From Amaurobius ferox (Eukaryota; Arthropoda; Arachnida; Araneae; Amaurobiidae): DNA of 64,000 nucleotides. Numbering within the stretch: the stretch's first letter is position 1; each line of letters opens with the position of its first letter. The translations under genes and the position numbers were made by a program. Under the pieces are notes generated by a model. The model searched no databases. It had not been told where the DNA came from and worked only from the letters and a program-made list of their open reading frames with translations. The stretch spans positions 143,040,043-143,104,042 of the forward strand of contig OX578148.1 of NCBI GenBank assembly GCA_951213105.1. The letters run 5' to 3'. This document shows positions 44,280 through 53,436 of the stretch, piece after piece.

Positions 44280-47200
44280 CTATATCTTGCTTTGGTCTTC
44301 ATCTTTCTTTCTTTGCTCTTCTCTTTTAATTTTGTGGTGGCCGTAAGCATAAGTATGCACGCCATCGTCCATTATGTAGCGTTTATCATCGTATGGAGAG
44401 AGTGACACCTTACACTGTTTTAGAGTGTATAATTTGTGACACTCACTCCCGATGCGATACTGAACGTGACGTGCAACTTTTTTATCAGTAAGACAACTTT
44501 TGTACATTTCATGTCTCAGTTGCTTACTGATAACTGATCGGGAGACCCCCTTTGCTGTCTTTTTTGTACTACTAACTGCCAATAGTGAGTACATTTTAGA
44601 CCTGAGCCCCACAAACTCAAGTCCCGGCTGCGCGTTCAGTTCATCCTTGAAACAACCAATCTTCTTTTTATTAACACCACTGAATGCCGGATGGTTCACG
44701 GGGAAATCAGAGGTGTCAAAGAGATGGCTGTTTTTCTGCATGTCCTGATAAAAATCACGACACTGCACCTCATAGGTTAAAGAATCAGTGTCAGTGAATA
44801 GTAACACAGCCTTTGCTCCATAGTACTTTTTCATGTAGCCATAATGAAATGTGTACATATGGAGTTTGCTCAGCTCCAGAATGGTGAATCCAACGTAAAT
44901 CGGTCTATTAAAGACAATGCAGTTCTTCACCCGCTCAACCCCAACCAAGTCTTCATCAAAAATTTTGAAGCGCTTGAATGTAGGCGCCGCCACGAGCTTT
45001 TCACCCCGCCGCGTGTCGGTGACCAAATCTACATTAACTCTGTTACGCAGATTTTCCATTGATTTTCCGTATACGGCGTTGTTCATGAGCTTGAAGAAGT
45101 CCTTCTCAAACCCCGATTGAGACCTCTTCCTCTGCTCGGTGTTGAAATCGATGTACGATCTCAACCAGGGCCGCTGATGGAAGCGAAGGACTTTGTGCAC
45201 AGATGTTACGTGCAGCCCCAGTTCCAGGTACATTTTCAAGCATCTATAATGTACCACATAATTTTTCTTGTTGCAGAGATTTGGGACAAGTTTTTCTTGT
45301 TCTTGGAACTGGGGAACTCCAAGCTCCTCCATGATCTTTACCGTATACGGCGAGACATCTTCCTCTCGAATCAACATTCTTTCTGGCGCAACAGGGTAAT
45401 CATTATGGAGATCGTGAAGTTCTGGCGGGTACTCCAAGTCGACCTCCAAAATGTAGCCAACCGATGCATGGTCGGGGCAAGACAGGATCCAATCCTCTGT
45501 CGCAATCGTGGGTGACACCCACTCAAACTTTCCATATGGAAGGGGCTGAGACATAGCCCACCCGTACAAGTTGTTAGCATCCAAATACATAATATACTGG
45601 GTGGGCTGTGCAGGGTCATACTTCGCCATGTAAGGATTATTTGCATGTGCCAAACGCTTCGTAATGACAGACACGCCACCCCTGATACCACGCTCAATGA
45701 AGAGATGCTGGTCAATCTCTGTCATGAGATCGAGGGGCTGCTTGCACATCTTGAGAGCAGCCTGCCATGCCAAGCCGGGTGCTGTCATCAGGTGGACACA
45801 ATCCAACCCATAGTACTCCCTGCACAGGTGTCGAAACTGCTGAAATACGTCGGCCAACAGAAGAACATCACTTTTAACGTAGAGGTCGTGGTACTCCCCT
45901 AATGTTTTCAAGTTGAATGTTCTCCATACATTCTGAGCATGAGCATAATCGTCAGCGGTGGGGGTCTCATCCGTCAGAGTGCTATAAAAAGCCGAGAGTG
46001 GAGGTAATACCTGCTCATCGAATTTCGCCAACGAATTCATGTACTCGTAAGGGTACACTCCCTTGCGAAGCAGCAGCTCAAAATGGATGGGGATGTTTGC
46101 CTTCATGATCTTGAATTTATCAGCTGGTAAATTGGCCACTAACTTCTCCAAGGAAGCATTCATGAATTGGAGGCTATCGATGAATTGCAGCCTCACACTC
46201 TCCTTTCCCTCATACAGGGAGATGGAGATATATCTCTCCATATTTTGTGGAATGACCTCTAAGCTGTGGTCTTTCAGCTTTCCAAGCCCCGACATTAAGA
46301 GGTGCGAATCATAGTTTTTCAAATTGTGAAACACTACAGGGACACTCTTGCGTAACTTGTATCTAAGATTACAATTCGAGTGTGCTGCACCCCTATAGTT
46401 TCCAACAATGTGACAATGATCGCGAACCTTCATAATGTACCGGTCACCGTCCTTTGCAAAGGCCCTCTTACACAGATAGCAGTGGGATGCGCTGTTGAAG
46501 GCCAGTGCTTCACTCCTGGTAAGACGCATAGGTGCTATGCTATTAAAACGAACGGCCAGTTCGTCTCTTTCCAGGAGCATCCTCTGCAGAAAATGGGTTA
46601 CGGCGTCAGGGCCCCGATAGCAATACACGGGCTTGTGTGATTCGCCTTGGGGTCCCACGACGACGTATGCATAGCCGCAAGCCTCATGATGGGCTACCTT
46701 TTCTACAAAGGACCGACTATCGCTAGGCTGTGCGCTGGGCACTTCTACCAAAAGCGACTCAAAGTCGGCATATATGACGAACGGGACCGGGTGTTGATAC
46801 TCCAAATTGGAGAATTTTAAACAACTTTTCTCGAGGCTTGGCATCTCAACACGTTGCGGTGCGTGCTCTTTGCAGTAGGGAGTGTGTGCCACGAGTAAAT
46901 CTTCTCGGGAGAAGCGGTGGAGGCACCGATAACATACGTGAAAGGCATGCTCATGTTGAGTCAAATCCCCCAGAAGTCTCGACATACTGCGGATCAGGCA
47001 GTAATGTTGTTGTTTATCCTGACTTATGAGGAGAAGGTTAATGCAGTCTGCATCGTCTCTTGCAGATACGTGCAGAGGAAACACTTCTTCATCCTCATAG
47101 CCGAAAACATTAATCCGGCAGTTGTTCAGCTTCTCTAGGGTACTAACCTTACTCACGGGTACCGGGCACTCCACATTCCCCAGGTTTATCTCATGCTCCC

Positions 47201-48161
47201 TAGGCAAATAATGAGTCATACGCCAAGGTTTTTCAGACCAATGCAAATTGAGTCTGTGAGCGAGAAGGCACCACACAAAACACTTCTGGTCGCTGTTTTC
47301 AATATTTAAGAGTGCTTTTTTGGCCGCAAGTTTGGGGGGCAGGGGCAGATAGCTTGCGGGGCGAAGAGGCCTGTACTTGCCCACGCAAACATCCATCTTC
47401 ATGACGTGATCCAAAGACCACCCCGACCCCAACTGTTGGTAGTCCTCGAAAGCACTCTGAATCTTCAGGTACCCCTCACTCACATGTTGCTCAATCGTGT
47501 GAGAAATCAGGTCAATTCCACACCTACTATGAAAGTAGGCCGTCGTGCTCTCTTCCTCCCCCTCAGAATTCAGTCGGACCATCTTTGCGTAGAGGACCAG
47601 GTACCATTTAATCTGATTGGCCGAGAGTTCTTCACTCAACAAGGCAATCAGTGGTACACGCATCTCTTCTAACGCCAGTGTTAGATCCTGTCGATTCTCC
47701 TCGGTGGGCTCCAAAGTGTGGGTCGTGAAAACGCCCAAAGCTCGCTGTGTGCGACGAAGAGCTCTCATCGCCTGGGCGTTTCGCCTCTTTGTTATTCTAT
47801 CAACATCGGCCGTCTTGCGTTTCACGCCCTTGGAGGAGGGGTGAGGGTGAGCACGGCGAATATGCTGTAACAGCACGTCGCGTCGTGTGAATGCTTCATC
47901 ACACAGTTCGCACTTGTGCTGTACAGTATTGTGGTGTCGCCTCGTGTGGCGAAGGAGGTCCATTCGGGACAAAAACTCTTCACCACACACACCACATTCT
48001 AAGCTTGCTTCATGCATTTTAGCATGACGTACCATCGCACTTTTTCGGTTGAAATCCGTCTGGCAGACTTCACAGACAAAGGGTTTTAGCCCTGTGTGGG
48101 TCTTCATATGTCGTGTCAAGCTAGTCTTTAGAGTGAAGTTCTTGTGGCAGGTGGGACATAT
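44280..48161 (-). CDS. zinc-finger family B DNA polymerase (protein-primed type), main exon
   Basis: Replicates the element. Acceptor at 48162 (ATTTTATAG), stop at 44280-44282, 1293 codons. Numbering residues from the codon at 48119-48117 (TTG, Leu, not a start): C2H2 fingers at about -12 to 10, 16-36, 42-63 and 70-91; a region typical of Polinton polymerases (HYCLIRSMSRLL, then C396..C399 and H412..C416); exonuclease motifs FVIYADFES (D452, E454), FHNLKNYD (D604) and Y747-x3-D751; a Cys/His segment with DHCHIVGNYRGAAH (567-580); polymerase motif A YLDANNLYG (D847), motif B KLMNNAVYG (K1010, N1014, Y1017), motif C DTDS (D1110, D1112) and KMY (1175). All catalytic residues are present and there are no frameshifts. 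Family assignment firm. Protein priming is inferred from similarity to Polinton and adintovirus polymerases. Confidence 0.93.
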   Translation of the reverse strand: MCPTCHKNFTLKTSLTRHMKTHTGLKPFVCEVCQTDFNRKSAMVRHAKMHEASLECGVCGEEFLSRMDLLRHTRRHHNTVQHKCELCDEAFTRRDVLLQHIRRAHPHPSSKGVKRKTADVDRITKRRNAQAMRALRRTQRALGVFTTHTLEPTEENRQDLTLALEEMRVPLIALLSEELSANQIKWYLVLYAKMVRLNSEGEEESTTAYFHSRCGIDLISHTIEQHVSEGYLKIQSAFEDYQQLGSGWSLDHVMKMDVCVGKYRPLRPASYLPLPPKLAAKKALLNIENSDQKCFVWCLLAHRLNLHWSEKPWRMTHYLPREHEINLGNVECPVPVSKVSTLEKLNNCRINVFGYEDEEVFPLHVSARDDADCINLLLISQDKQQHYCLIRSMSRLLGDLTQHEHAFHVCYRCLHRFSREDLLVAHTPYCKEHAPQRVEMPSLEKSCLKFSNLEYQHPVPFVIYADFESLLVEVPSAQPSDSRSFVEKVAHHEACGYAYVVVGPQGESHKPVYCYRGPDAVTHFLQRMLLERDELAVRFNSIAPMRLTRSEALAFNSASHCYLCKRAFAKDGDRYIMKVRDHCHIVGNYRGAAHSNCNLRYKLRKSVPVVFHNLKNYDSHLLMSGLGKLKDHSLEVIPQNMERYISISLYEGKESVRLQFIDSLQFMNASLEKLVANLPADKFKIMKANIPIHFELLLRKGVYPYEYMNSLAKFDEQVLPPLSAFYSTLTDETPTADDYAHAQNVWRTFNLKTLGEYHDLYVKSDVLLLADVFQQFRHLCREYYGLDCVHLMTAPGLAWQAALKMCKQPLDLMTEIDQHLFIERGIRGGVSVITKRLAHANNPYMAKYDPAQPTQYIMYLDANNLYGWAMSQPLPYGKFEWVSPTIATEDWILSCPDHASVGYILEVDLEYPPELHDLHNDYPVAPERMLIREEDVSPYTVKIMEELGVPQFQEQEKLVPNLCNKKNYVVHYRCLKMYLELGLHVTSVHKVLRFHQRPWLRSYIDFNTEQRKRSQSGFEKDFFKLMNNAVYGKSMENLRNRVNVDLVTDTRRGEKLVAAPTFKRFKIFDEDLVGVERVKNCIVFNRPIYVGFTILELSKLHMYTFHYGYMKKYYGAKAVLLFTDTDSLTYEVQCRDFYQDMQKNSHLFDTSDFPVNHPAFSGVNKKKIGCFKDELNAQPGLEFVGLRSKMYSLLAVSSTKKTAKGVSRSVISKQLRHEMYKSCLTDKKVARHVQYRIGSECHKLYTLKQCKVSLSPYDDKRYIMDDGVHTYAYGHHKIKREEQRKKDEDQSKI

Positions 48162-48369
48162 CTATAAAATAGATAAAATGTCCATATTAGTTTTTTCTAG
48201 AAAAATTCCTAAAAGTACACTATAAAATTGCGAGGCAGCTGTTTTTTCTTTGATTGCACTTCCTCTAAGAGAAATAACAGTTTCTGTAATAGAATACAAT
48301 ACAATCCTATACTCCCAGAAACAGCCGATTTTCCCTATCTCCACCAAAAGATGAAATAAAATAACTTAC

Positions 48370-48495
48370 ATGAATACCACTAGGTCCGGCCTTTCCCACC
48401 GCGGTCGGTGCTGCCACAGCTTTCATAAGGGGTGTTGCATTGGCTTCCACAACTGTTGGTGCCACAGGCAATGCAGCAGCTTCCACAGTCATATC
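48370..48495 (-). CDS. DNA polymerase, upstream exon (Ala/Val/Pro-rich linker)
   Basis: 126 nt, 42 codons, phase 0 on both sides, with acceptor AATATTTAG and donor GTAAGT. It encodes DMTVEAAALPVAPTVVEANA and a similar continuation ending SGIH, a flexible linker before the first zinc finger. Intron to the main exon is 208 bp (48162-48369). Either the short exon at 48664-48681 or the pair at 51144-51221 and 51345-51368 can precede it in frame. Confidence 0.75.
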
Positions 48496-48663
48496 CTAAA
48501 TATTAAAAACGCAAAACATGTAAAAGAGTGAAATGTGTATGAAGCTAATTTTTGTGTTGTACATTTTAAAAGTTCTTGTGTTATGAATGATAACAGAATT
48601 TATTGTGATATGAATTTTTAAAAATGTATCTTTATTTTTAATTCGAAAACATTTTGAACTCAC

Positions 48664-48681
48664 TTTTGAAACAACCATCAT
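48664..48681 (-). CDS. possible alternative first exon of the polymerase
   Basis: ATGATGGTTGTTTCAAAA followed by GTGAGT gives six codons in phase with the exon at 48370-48495. It would place the polymerase start just beside the CACGTG/GATAAG array and leave the AlkB-PC4 gene outside the polymerase transcript. Confidence 0.4.
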
Positions 48682-48779
48682 TGTGGTAAATTCGTTTGTC
48701 GATATTTTAATAGAGAGGAGCAAATTAAAAGGACGTCTTTCCTAGCGCAAGTCTCGAGTCAAAGTGAGCTCCACGTAGC

Positions 48780-49080
48780 ATGTATAGTGGGCGGAAACCT
48801 TATCTGGTTTGTCACGTGATTCCATACGTGGAACCTTGTGATTCGCTAACAAGATGTCACGTGATTCCATACGTGGAAGCATGTGATTCGCTAACAAGAT
48901 GTCACGTGATACATCACATGATACGATAAGAAATATCATGTGATGTGTCACGTGATTTACAGATAAGGAATATCATGTGACATGATGCGATAAGAAATAT
49001 CATGTGATGTGTCACGTGATTTACAGATAAGAAATATCACGTGACATGTTACGATAAGGAATATTATTTAGATAAGAGTT
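48780..49080. promoter_or_regulatory. E-box/GATA cluster, probable bidirectional promoter
   Basis: Six perfect CACGTG sites start at 48813, 48858, 48903, 48949, 49013 and 49038, three of the gaps being 45-46 bp. GATAAG occurs at 48925, 48962, 48989, 49026, 49053 and 49071, and inverted at 48799. Near-matches (CATGTGAT) are interleaved. The block lies between the divergent polymerase and AlkB-PC4 genes, ending 52 bp before the AlkB start. CACGTG binds bHLH-Zip factors such as Myc/Max/USF, and GATAAG binds GATA factors, so host control is inferred. Confidence 0.7.
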
Positions 49081-49132
49081 CATTCGTTCAACGTTTGTTC
49101 TCCTAGAAGGTTGTCCTTGCTTATTTTTAAAA

Positions 49133-50635
49133 ATGTCTATCTTTTTTAAACGCGAGAAGTTGAATGTAGAATATGTTCGCGAATTTTATTCAGTAAATGT
49201 AGCCGATTTAATTTTTCAAGAGTTGAAAAGTCTGCCCTTTCAACAATCACAAGGGTTGGTGCATGGTCATCCATACCAACCAGCTCAAAAAGCATATGCA
49301 TTTGGAGACGCTGGAAACAGTTCTGAGGGATGGACACCTCTCTTATCGGAGATAAAATCACGTGTGGAAGAACATATGGGATACAGCTACAATTTTGTGT
49401 TAGCAAACCACTATGTGGATGGACATGCTAAAATAGGACAACACAAGGACAATGAATCCTCCCTATGCTCTAAAACACCTATAGCGACTCTCAGTTTCGG
49501 TGCTACGAGATCTATCATTTTCGAAAGAAAAGGACAATCTCCTCTAAGTATTCCAATTCAACACGGATCGCTTTATGCGATGCATGTGCCAACCAACAAA
49601 TTCTATTCTCACGGAATTGCTGCGGAACCCGAAGTCTCAGAAGCTAGAATAAGTCTAACATTTAGAAAAATTCTACCTAAAACGCCTGGACAGAAACGCA
49701 AGTGCGAGTTTCCAATGTATGTCCCGCCTGCAGCGCTTTCGCCTATACCTGAAATCGATTGGAGCCATATGCATACTCCATCTATACCTACTACAGATTC
49801 GCAAAGTGATTCGGTGTCGTCGGCTCTGAACTACGCTACTTCTCAAAGTGGATCGGTTTCGATAGAATTATCCTCATCTGAAATGTTCCGTTACCATTTG
49901 GGCTGTAACATTTACATTACCGTGCAACATTTTCGAGGAAATGTGAAAGTACACTTTCGTGTCTACAGGATGAATGCTTCTGATGTTATCGTGCCTACCC
50001 CTCATGGAGTAACACTCACGCCTAATACGTGGAGTGTATTTTTAAAACGCATTTCAAATATGGACAGTGAAAATTCATCTTTCACAATTAATAACGAACT
50101 CTTAGTTTGTGTGTGTGAAAGCAATCTATATTTACAACAATTACCACCTTGCACTGGACAGTTCAAAAAGAAATTAATCTTATTAAATCAGGATAATTTT
50201 CATAGTCTTCAGTACATTAGTCAAGATGTTACTAATTGTGTTTTGGATCAGTTACTGACAAATATCCTACCCAATTGTATTGTGAAGTATCAAAAACCTG
50301 TCGAAGCACTACCGACTTTGCCACCCTATGAATTAAAACACGCTTTAATGCAGTGTGTACATAAAAATTTATGTGTAGAGTTGTATAAATTATATCAACG
50401 CGAAACATGTAAAAGTCACGGGTGTACCGATTTGAAACACAAGTGCTGTACGCTATCCACTCATATGCAATTTGTGGATTATGAACTAGTCGATCACGAA
50501 CTTTTAATGATAAACATTCAAGAAATTGTGCGAGAGTTTTGTGAAACAAATGAAAACAATGTTTCACTTGAATTTTTTAAAAGTCTCACCGTAAAGGACT
50601 ATTATACAGCGATGATTGCTCTGTTCCATATGTGA
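49133..50635 (+). CDS. AlkB-like 2OG-Fe(II) dioxygenase fused to a PC4-like ssDNA-binding domain
   Basis: A 500-codon uninterrupted frame. Residues 1-180 are AlkB-like: ANHYVDG (91-97), the iron ligands H104-x-D106 in IGQHKDNE and H160 in YSHGI, and the 2-oxoglutarate arginines R172 and R178 in ARISLTFR. Such enzymes remove alkyl groups from nucleic-acid bases. Residues 200-250 are a Ser/Thr-rich linker. Residues 253-310 (YHLGCNIYITVQHFRGN..., HGVTLTPNTWSVFLKRI) match the PC4/p15 single-strand DNA-binding and coactivator fold. Residues 311-500 are unassigned, with a Cys/His patch CKSHGCTDLKHKCC (426-439). ATG follows TTTTTAAAA, an adequate start. The gene lies on the opposite strand to, and possibly inside an intron of, the polymerase. 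It may repair or protect ssDNA replication intermediates. Confidence 0.88.
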   Translation: MSIFFKREKLNVEYVREFYSVNVADLIFQELKSLPFQQSQGLVHGHPYQPAQKAYAFGDAGNSSEGWTPLLSEIKSRVEEHMGYSYNFVLANHYVDGHAKIGQHKDNESSLCSKTPIATLSFGATRSIIFERKGQSPLSIPIQHGSLYAMHVPTNKFYSHGIAAEPEVSEARISLTFRKILPKTPGQKRKCEFPMYVPPAALSPIPEIDWSHMHTPSIPTTDSQSDSVSSALNYATSQSGSVSIELSSSEMFRYHLGCNIYITVQHFRGNVKVHFRVYRMNASDVIVPTPHGVTLTPNTWSVFLKRISNMDSENSSFTINNELLVCVCESNLYLQQLPPCTGQFKKKLILLNQDNFHSLQYISQDVTNCVLDQLLTNILPNCIVKYQKPVEALPTLPPYELKHALMQCVHKNLCVELYKLYQRETCKSHGCTDLKHKCCTLSTHMQFVDYELVDHELLMINIQEIVREFCETNENNVSLEFFKSLTVKDYYTAMIALFHM

Positions 50636-50639
50636 AATA

Positions 50640-51137
50640 CAAGTTAGTAGAATATTACTTTTGTAAAAATCTATGTACTTATTTAGCTTTCATTAAAAAT
50701 GTTTTTTCTTTAAACGTTGCTTCATTCTTAGTTTTATTTTAAGTTATGTGTTAAACTCATTATTTATTTAAATTTAAAAGTGTTATTAAAACCACATACT
50801 AAAATGTTGATATAAAAAATTATAGTTGAAAGATATAATTTTTGGAAGTCCACACAAATCTATCATTAAAAAAAAAAAAAATGATTCCACTCCGATGGAA
50901 ATAGCGTTATATTTTTCAAAGTACAATTAAACTGAATGGTTCAATATGTGAAACATTAAAAAATATGTGTGGGTCCTATTAAATGTTTTAATAAAGTCAG
51001 CGGTGCGTCAGATGGAGCGTAAATGTTTATATTTTTCATGGTTTAATTCAATTGTTGTGTTTAATTTCAAACAGTATTTTCACAAATGCGTAAAATTAAA
51101 ACAAATACATTTTTCAATTAAAAAAATTATTAAAATA
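50640..51137. other. AT-rich non-coding DNA downstream of AlkB-PC4
   Basis: No frame of note and no clear AATAAA before 50800. It contains poly(A) and poly(T) runs and belongs to polymerase intron 2 if the distal exons are used. Confidence 0.5.
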
Positions 51138-51143
51138 ACTCAC

Positions 51144-51221
51144 CTGATTTATATCGTCTTTGGTCGTGGGATTGTTTGCACAAATTAAATCCATCTCCTC
51201 AACTGGGATACCGAAGTCGAA
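51144..51221 (-). CDS. DNA polymerase, distal second exon
   Basis: 78 nt, 26 codons, phase 0, between acceptor GGATTTTCAG and donor GTGAGT. It encodes FDFGIPVEEMDLICANN... and ends DDINQ, an acidic stretch. It joins in frame upstream to 51345-51368 and downstream to 48370-48495 across a 2648-bp intron that contains the AlkB-PC4 gene. Confidence 0.6.
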
Positions 51222-51344
51222 CTGAAAATCCATAAAAAAAAAAATAATTAATATAAAATTCAAGTGCTAATCGTCATATATAATAAATCATAAAATGTCA
51301 TATATAATAAATCATAAAATAATGAAAATCAAAATTTTACTTAC

Positions 51345-51368
51345 TTCAAATGCACAGGATGAAGACAT
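51345..51368 (-). CDS. DNA polymerase, distal first exon
   Basis: ATG at 51368-51366 begins MSSSCAFE followed by the donor GTAAGT. Phase 0. Using exons 51345-51368, 51144-51221, 48370-48495 and 44280-48161 gives a 1369-residue product. A TATA box lies upstream at 51451-51457. Confidence 0.55.
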
Positions 51369-51450
51369 CGTAAATAATCTCGTTATCGTATTTAATTCAA
51401 AAGCACTGGCTGAAAAAAGAGCAGTTGACCATAGCTCGATAAGGACCGCA

Positions 51451-51457
51451 TTTTATA
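51451..51457 (-). promoter_or_regulatory. TATA box upstream of the distal polymerase exon
   Basis: TATAAAA within GGGTATAAAATGCGG on the minus strand, with an initiator-like TTCAGCC about 40 nt downstream and the ATG at 51368. Confidence 0.4.
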
Positions 51458-51994
51458 CCCTTTTCCGAGGGGACCTTTGCTTTGTGCTAAACAAACAGCG
51501 TCCTCCGAAAAGTCAAAAGCACATGATTTCCGATAAGCTGGAACATTCGATGGGGTTCTAGAACTGGCTAGAATTTGAATAGTTTTATTTTCGAACATAA
51601 TTCATATCTACTTCTCTGATGTGTTTTATTTACATATATTCTCAATCTTTGGGTCGTCATTGCAATTTTAACTAATTATGTGTATTATTTAATGCAGTTA
51701 ATTAAATATTAGTGATTAAATATTAGTATATATGTAACAGTTCGAAATAAGATGTATTTTCTAGTGGAAACTTTCTTTTCAGATTGTGAGTAGCTTGTCG
51801 CATCATTTTTTTTTAAAATGCCTAAGTACAATGTAGTAATACATTAATTTTTAAACCATTACAAGGGATCAATCTTGTTGACTTAACACAATTTTATCTA
51901 ATGCGTTTAAATTTTAAAACTTAGAAATATATAATGTATACATTTGTTTTTATATACACAACACATAAAAGGGTTGAATCCTATTTATTGAACA

Positions 51995-52060
51995 CAATTT
52001 ATGTGTCCACTGAACACAATTTTTGTGTCCACTGAACACAATTTTTGTGTGTTCATCCAT
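51995..52060 (-). repeat. iteron-like ~23-bp repeats, cluster 1
   Basis: GTGTCCACTGAACACAATTT repeats with a 24-bp step in the right TIR. GTGTTCA and its near-complement TGGACAC make each unit partly palindromic. Confidence 0.85.
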
Positions 52061-52365
52061 AATCTATTATATTTTTAAACATTTGAAATCATTTCGTTAT
52101 TATTATAAAAATCGTATTGATTTATTTTTAAAAAATCACACATACACACTTAGAATGGTGAAATCTTGTTCACTTCATTTTAATTAAATGCGCTATTTTA
52201 AAGTTTGTGTATACATTTGATTATAGATACACAACACTTGAAAGGGTCGAATCCTGTTCACAAAACATAATTTCAGCTATGTATTACATTCATGTTTTTA
52301 AAGTTTGTGTATACACTTGTTTTTAGATACACAACACATAAAGGGTTGAATCGTATTCATGTAAC

Positions 52366-52450
52366 ACCATTTTTGTGTCCACTGAACACAATTTGTGTGT
52401 CCACTGAACACAATTTGTGTGTCCACTGAACACAATTTGTGTGTTCATTG
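52366..52450 (-). repeat. iteron-like ~23-bp repeats, cluster 2
   Basis: Four consecutive GTGTCCACTGAACACAATTT-type units (the last one degenerate), mirrored by fewer copies near 42795-42860 in the left arm. Confidence 0.88.
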
Positions 52451-52763
52451 GAAATCAATTTGTTTTTAAACATTCGAAATCATTTCGTTATTATTATAAA
52501 AATCGTATTGATTTATTTAAAAAAAAAAAAAAAAAAAAATCCACTGAATACAATTTTAGCTAATTATTACATTCGTGTTTTTAAAGTTTGTGTATACATT
52601 TGTTTTAAAAAAAAAATCATAATGTTATAATATACATATTTATATTCAGTCCGTAGCATTCTGTTTTAAAACGCACCCTTGCATCGCTATTCGAATGAAC
52701 TTTGAAAAATAATCTAACTTCCACTGATAAGGTACACTTCGAAGTTAACTGCCTATAAAGCAC

Positions 52764-52836
52764 GGGTGCTTTGGCACGATGGTAAGACGCGCGACTTCTA
52801 ATCAGTTGGACCCAAGATCGAATCCAGCTCCTGACA
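52764..52836 (+). tRNA. tRNA-Arg(UCU)-like sequence in the right TIR (pseudo)
   Basis: Mirror of 41401-41473. Box A TGGCACGATGG, anticodon loop CTTCTAA, box B GATCGAATC, acceptor ends GGGTGCT and AGCTCCT. Anticodon and T stems are poorly paired. Confidence 0.45.
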
Positions 52837-53436
52837 AGTGAAACATTAATTTCTTTTGGAAAAAAAAAAAAATGCCGATAGATGGCAGCACTTCATCAAA
52901 ATTCGCCAGAGGGCGCTTTAATTACATCCTGCTGATAAGATCTTTCAGTCTGTCGCTGACCAGCAGAGAGGGAGGACGTGTGTTCTTGTCAAAGGTCACT
53001 TCTAAGGTTATCAATCGCGACACGTCATTTCCAGATTGTTCGATTGCGACATCCCTTGAAACTTCTTCCTCAGGTCAAAGGTCAGTCGCTGATTGCGAAA
53101 TCCCTTGAAACCACTTCCTCAGGTCAGCGATTGCGACATTCCCTCTCAAGAGTGAAACTCACTCCGTGAAAGACTTTCGCAATTGCCCTCTTTGGGCGGA
53201 GGCATCCGGTGCTGCACCTCACCAAACTTCCAAAAGAGGGGAGGGGGGGCATCCTGGGGGTCTCAAGACCCTCTGAGAGGAGCTTCCTCTCAAAAGAGGG
53301 AAGACACTCCAAAGAGGCATCCTCCCAAAGAGGATCCTCTCAAAGAGGGAAATTCCCTCCCAAAGAGGACCTCTCCTCCTGAGCCACACTGAGCCACCTC
53401 CCCTCTTTGGACTGGGACCGGCCTTTTATAACTACT

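Larger units (their letters stand above)
40768..53436. mobile_element. reduced Polinton/Maverick-type DNA transposon, 12,669 bp
   Basis: Bounded by 6-bp TSDs and by long TIRs whose tips read AGTAGTTATAAAAGGCCGG on each strand, fitting Polinton ends (5'-AG). It carries a spliced zinc-finger family B DNA polymerase (-) and an AlkB-PC4 fusion gene (+). The retroviral-type integrase, packaging ATPase, cysteine protease and the two capsid proteins of typical 15-20-kb Polintons are absent, and the remaining non-TIR gaps (largest about 1.3 kb of AT repeats) are too small to hide them. The genes are far richer in G+C than the flanks. Both genes have intact frames and the TSD is perfect, so the insertion is not ancient. 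Integration in trans by a full Polinton is inferred. Confidence 0.85.
51750..53436 (-). repeat. right terminal inverted repeat
   Basis: About 1.69 kb, mirror of 40768-43010. Inner end AGATTGTGAGTAGCTTGTCG (about 51782-51801), outer tip ...CCTTTTATAACTACT ending at 53436. Both arms carry an identical-looking 78-codon open frame (41129-41380 and 52872-53108) that is not obviously a protein. Confidence 0.85.

Noticed and set aside
44078..44365. Open frames reading poly-Phe or poly-Lys on both strands
   Set aside because: Artefact of the homopurine/homopyrimidine tract.
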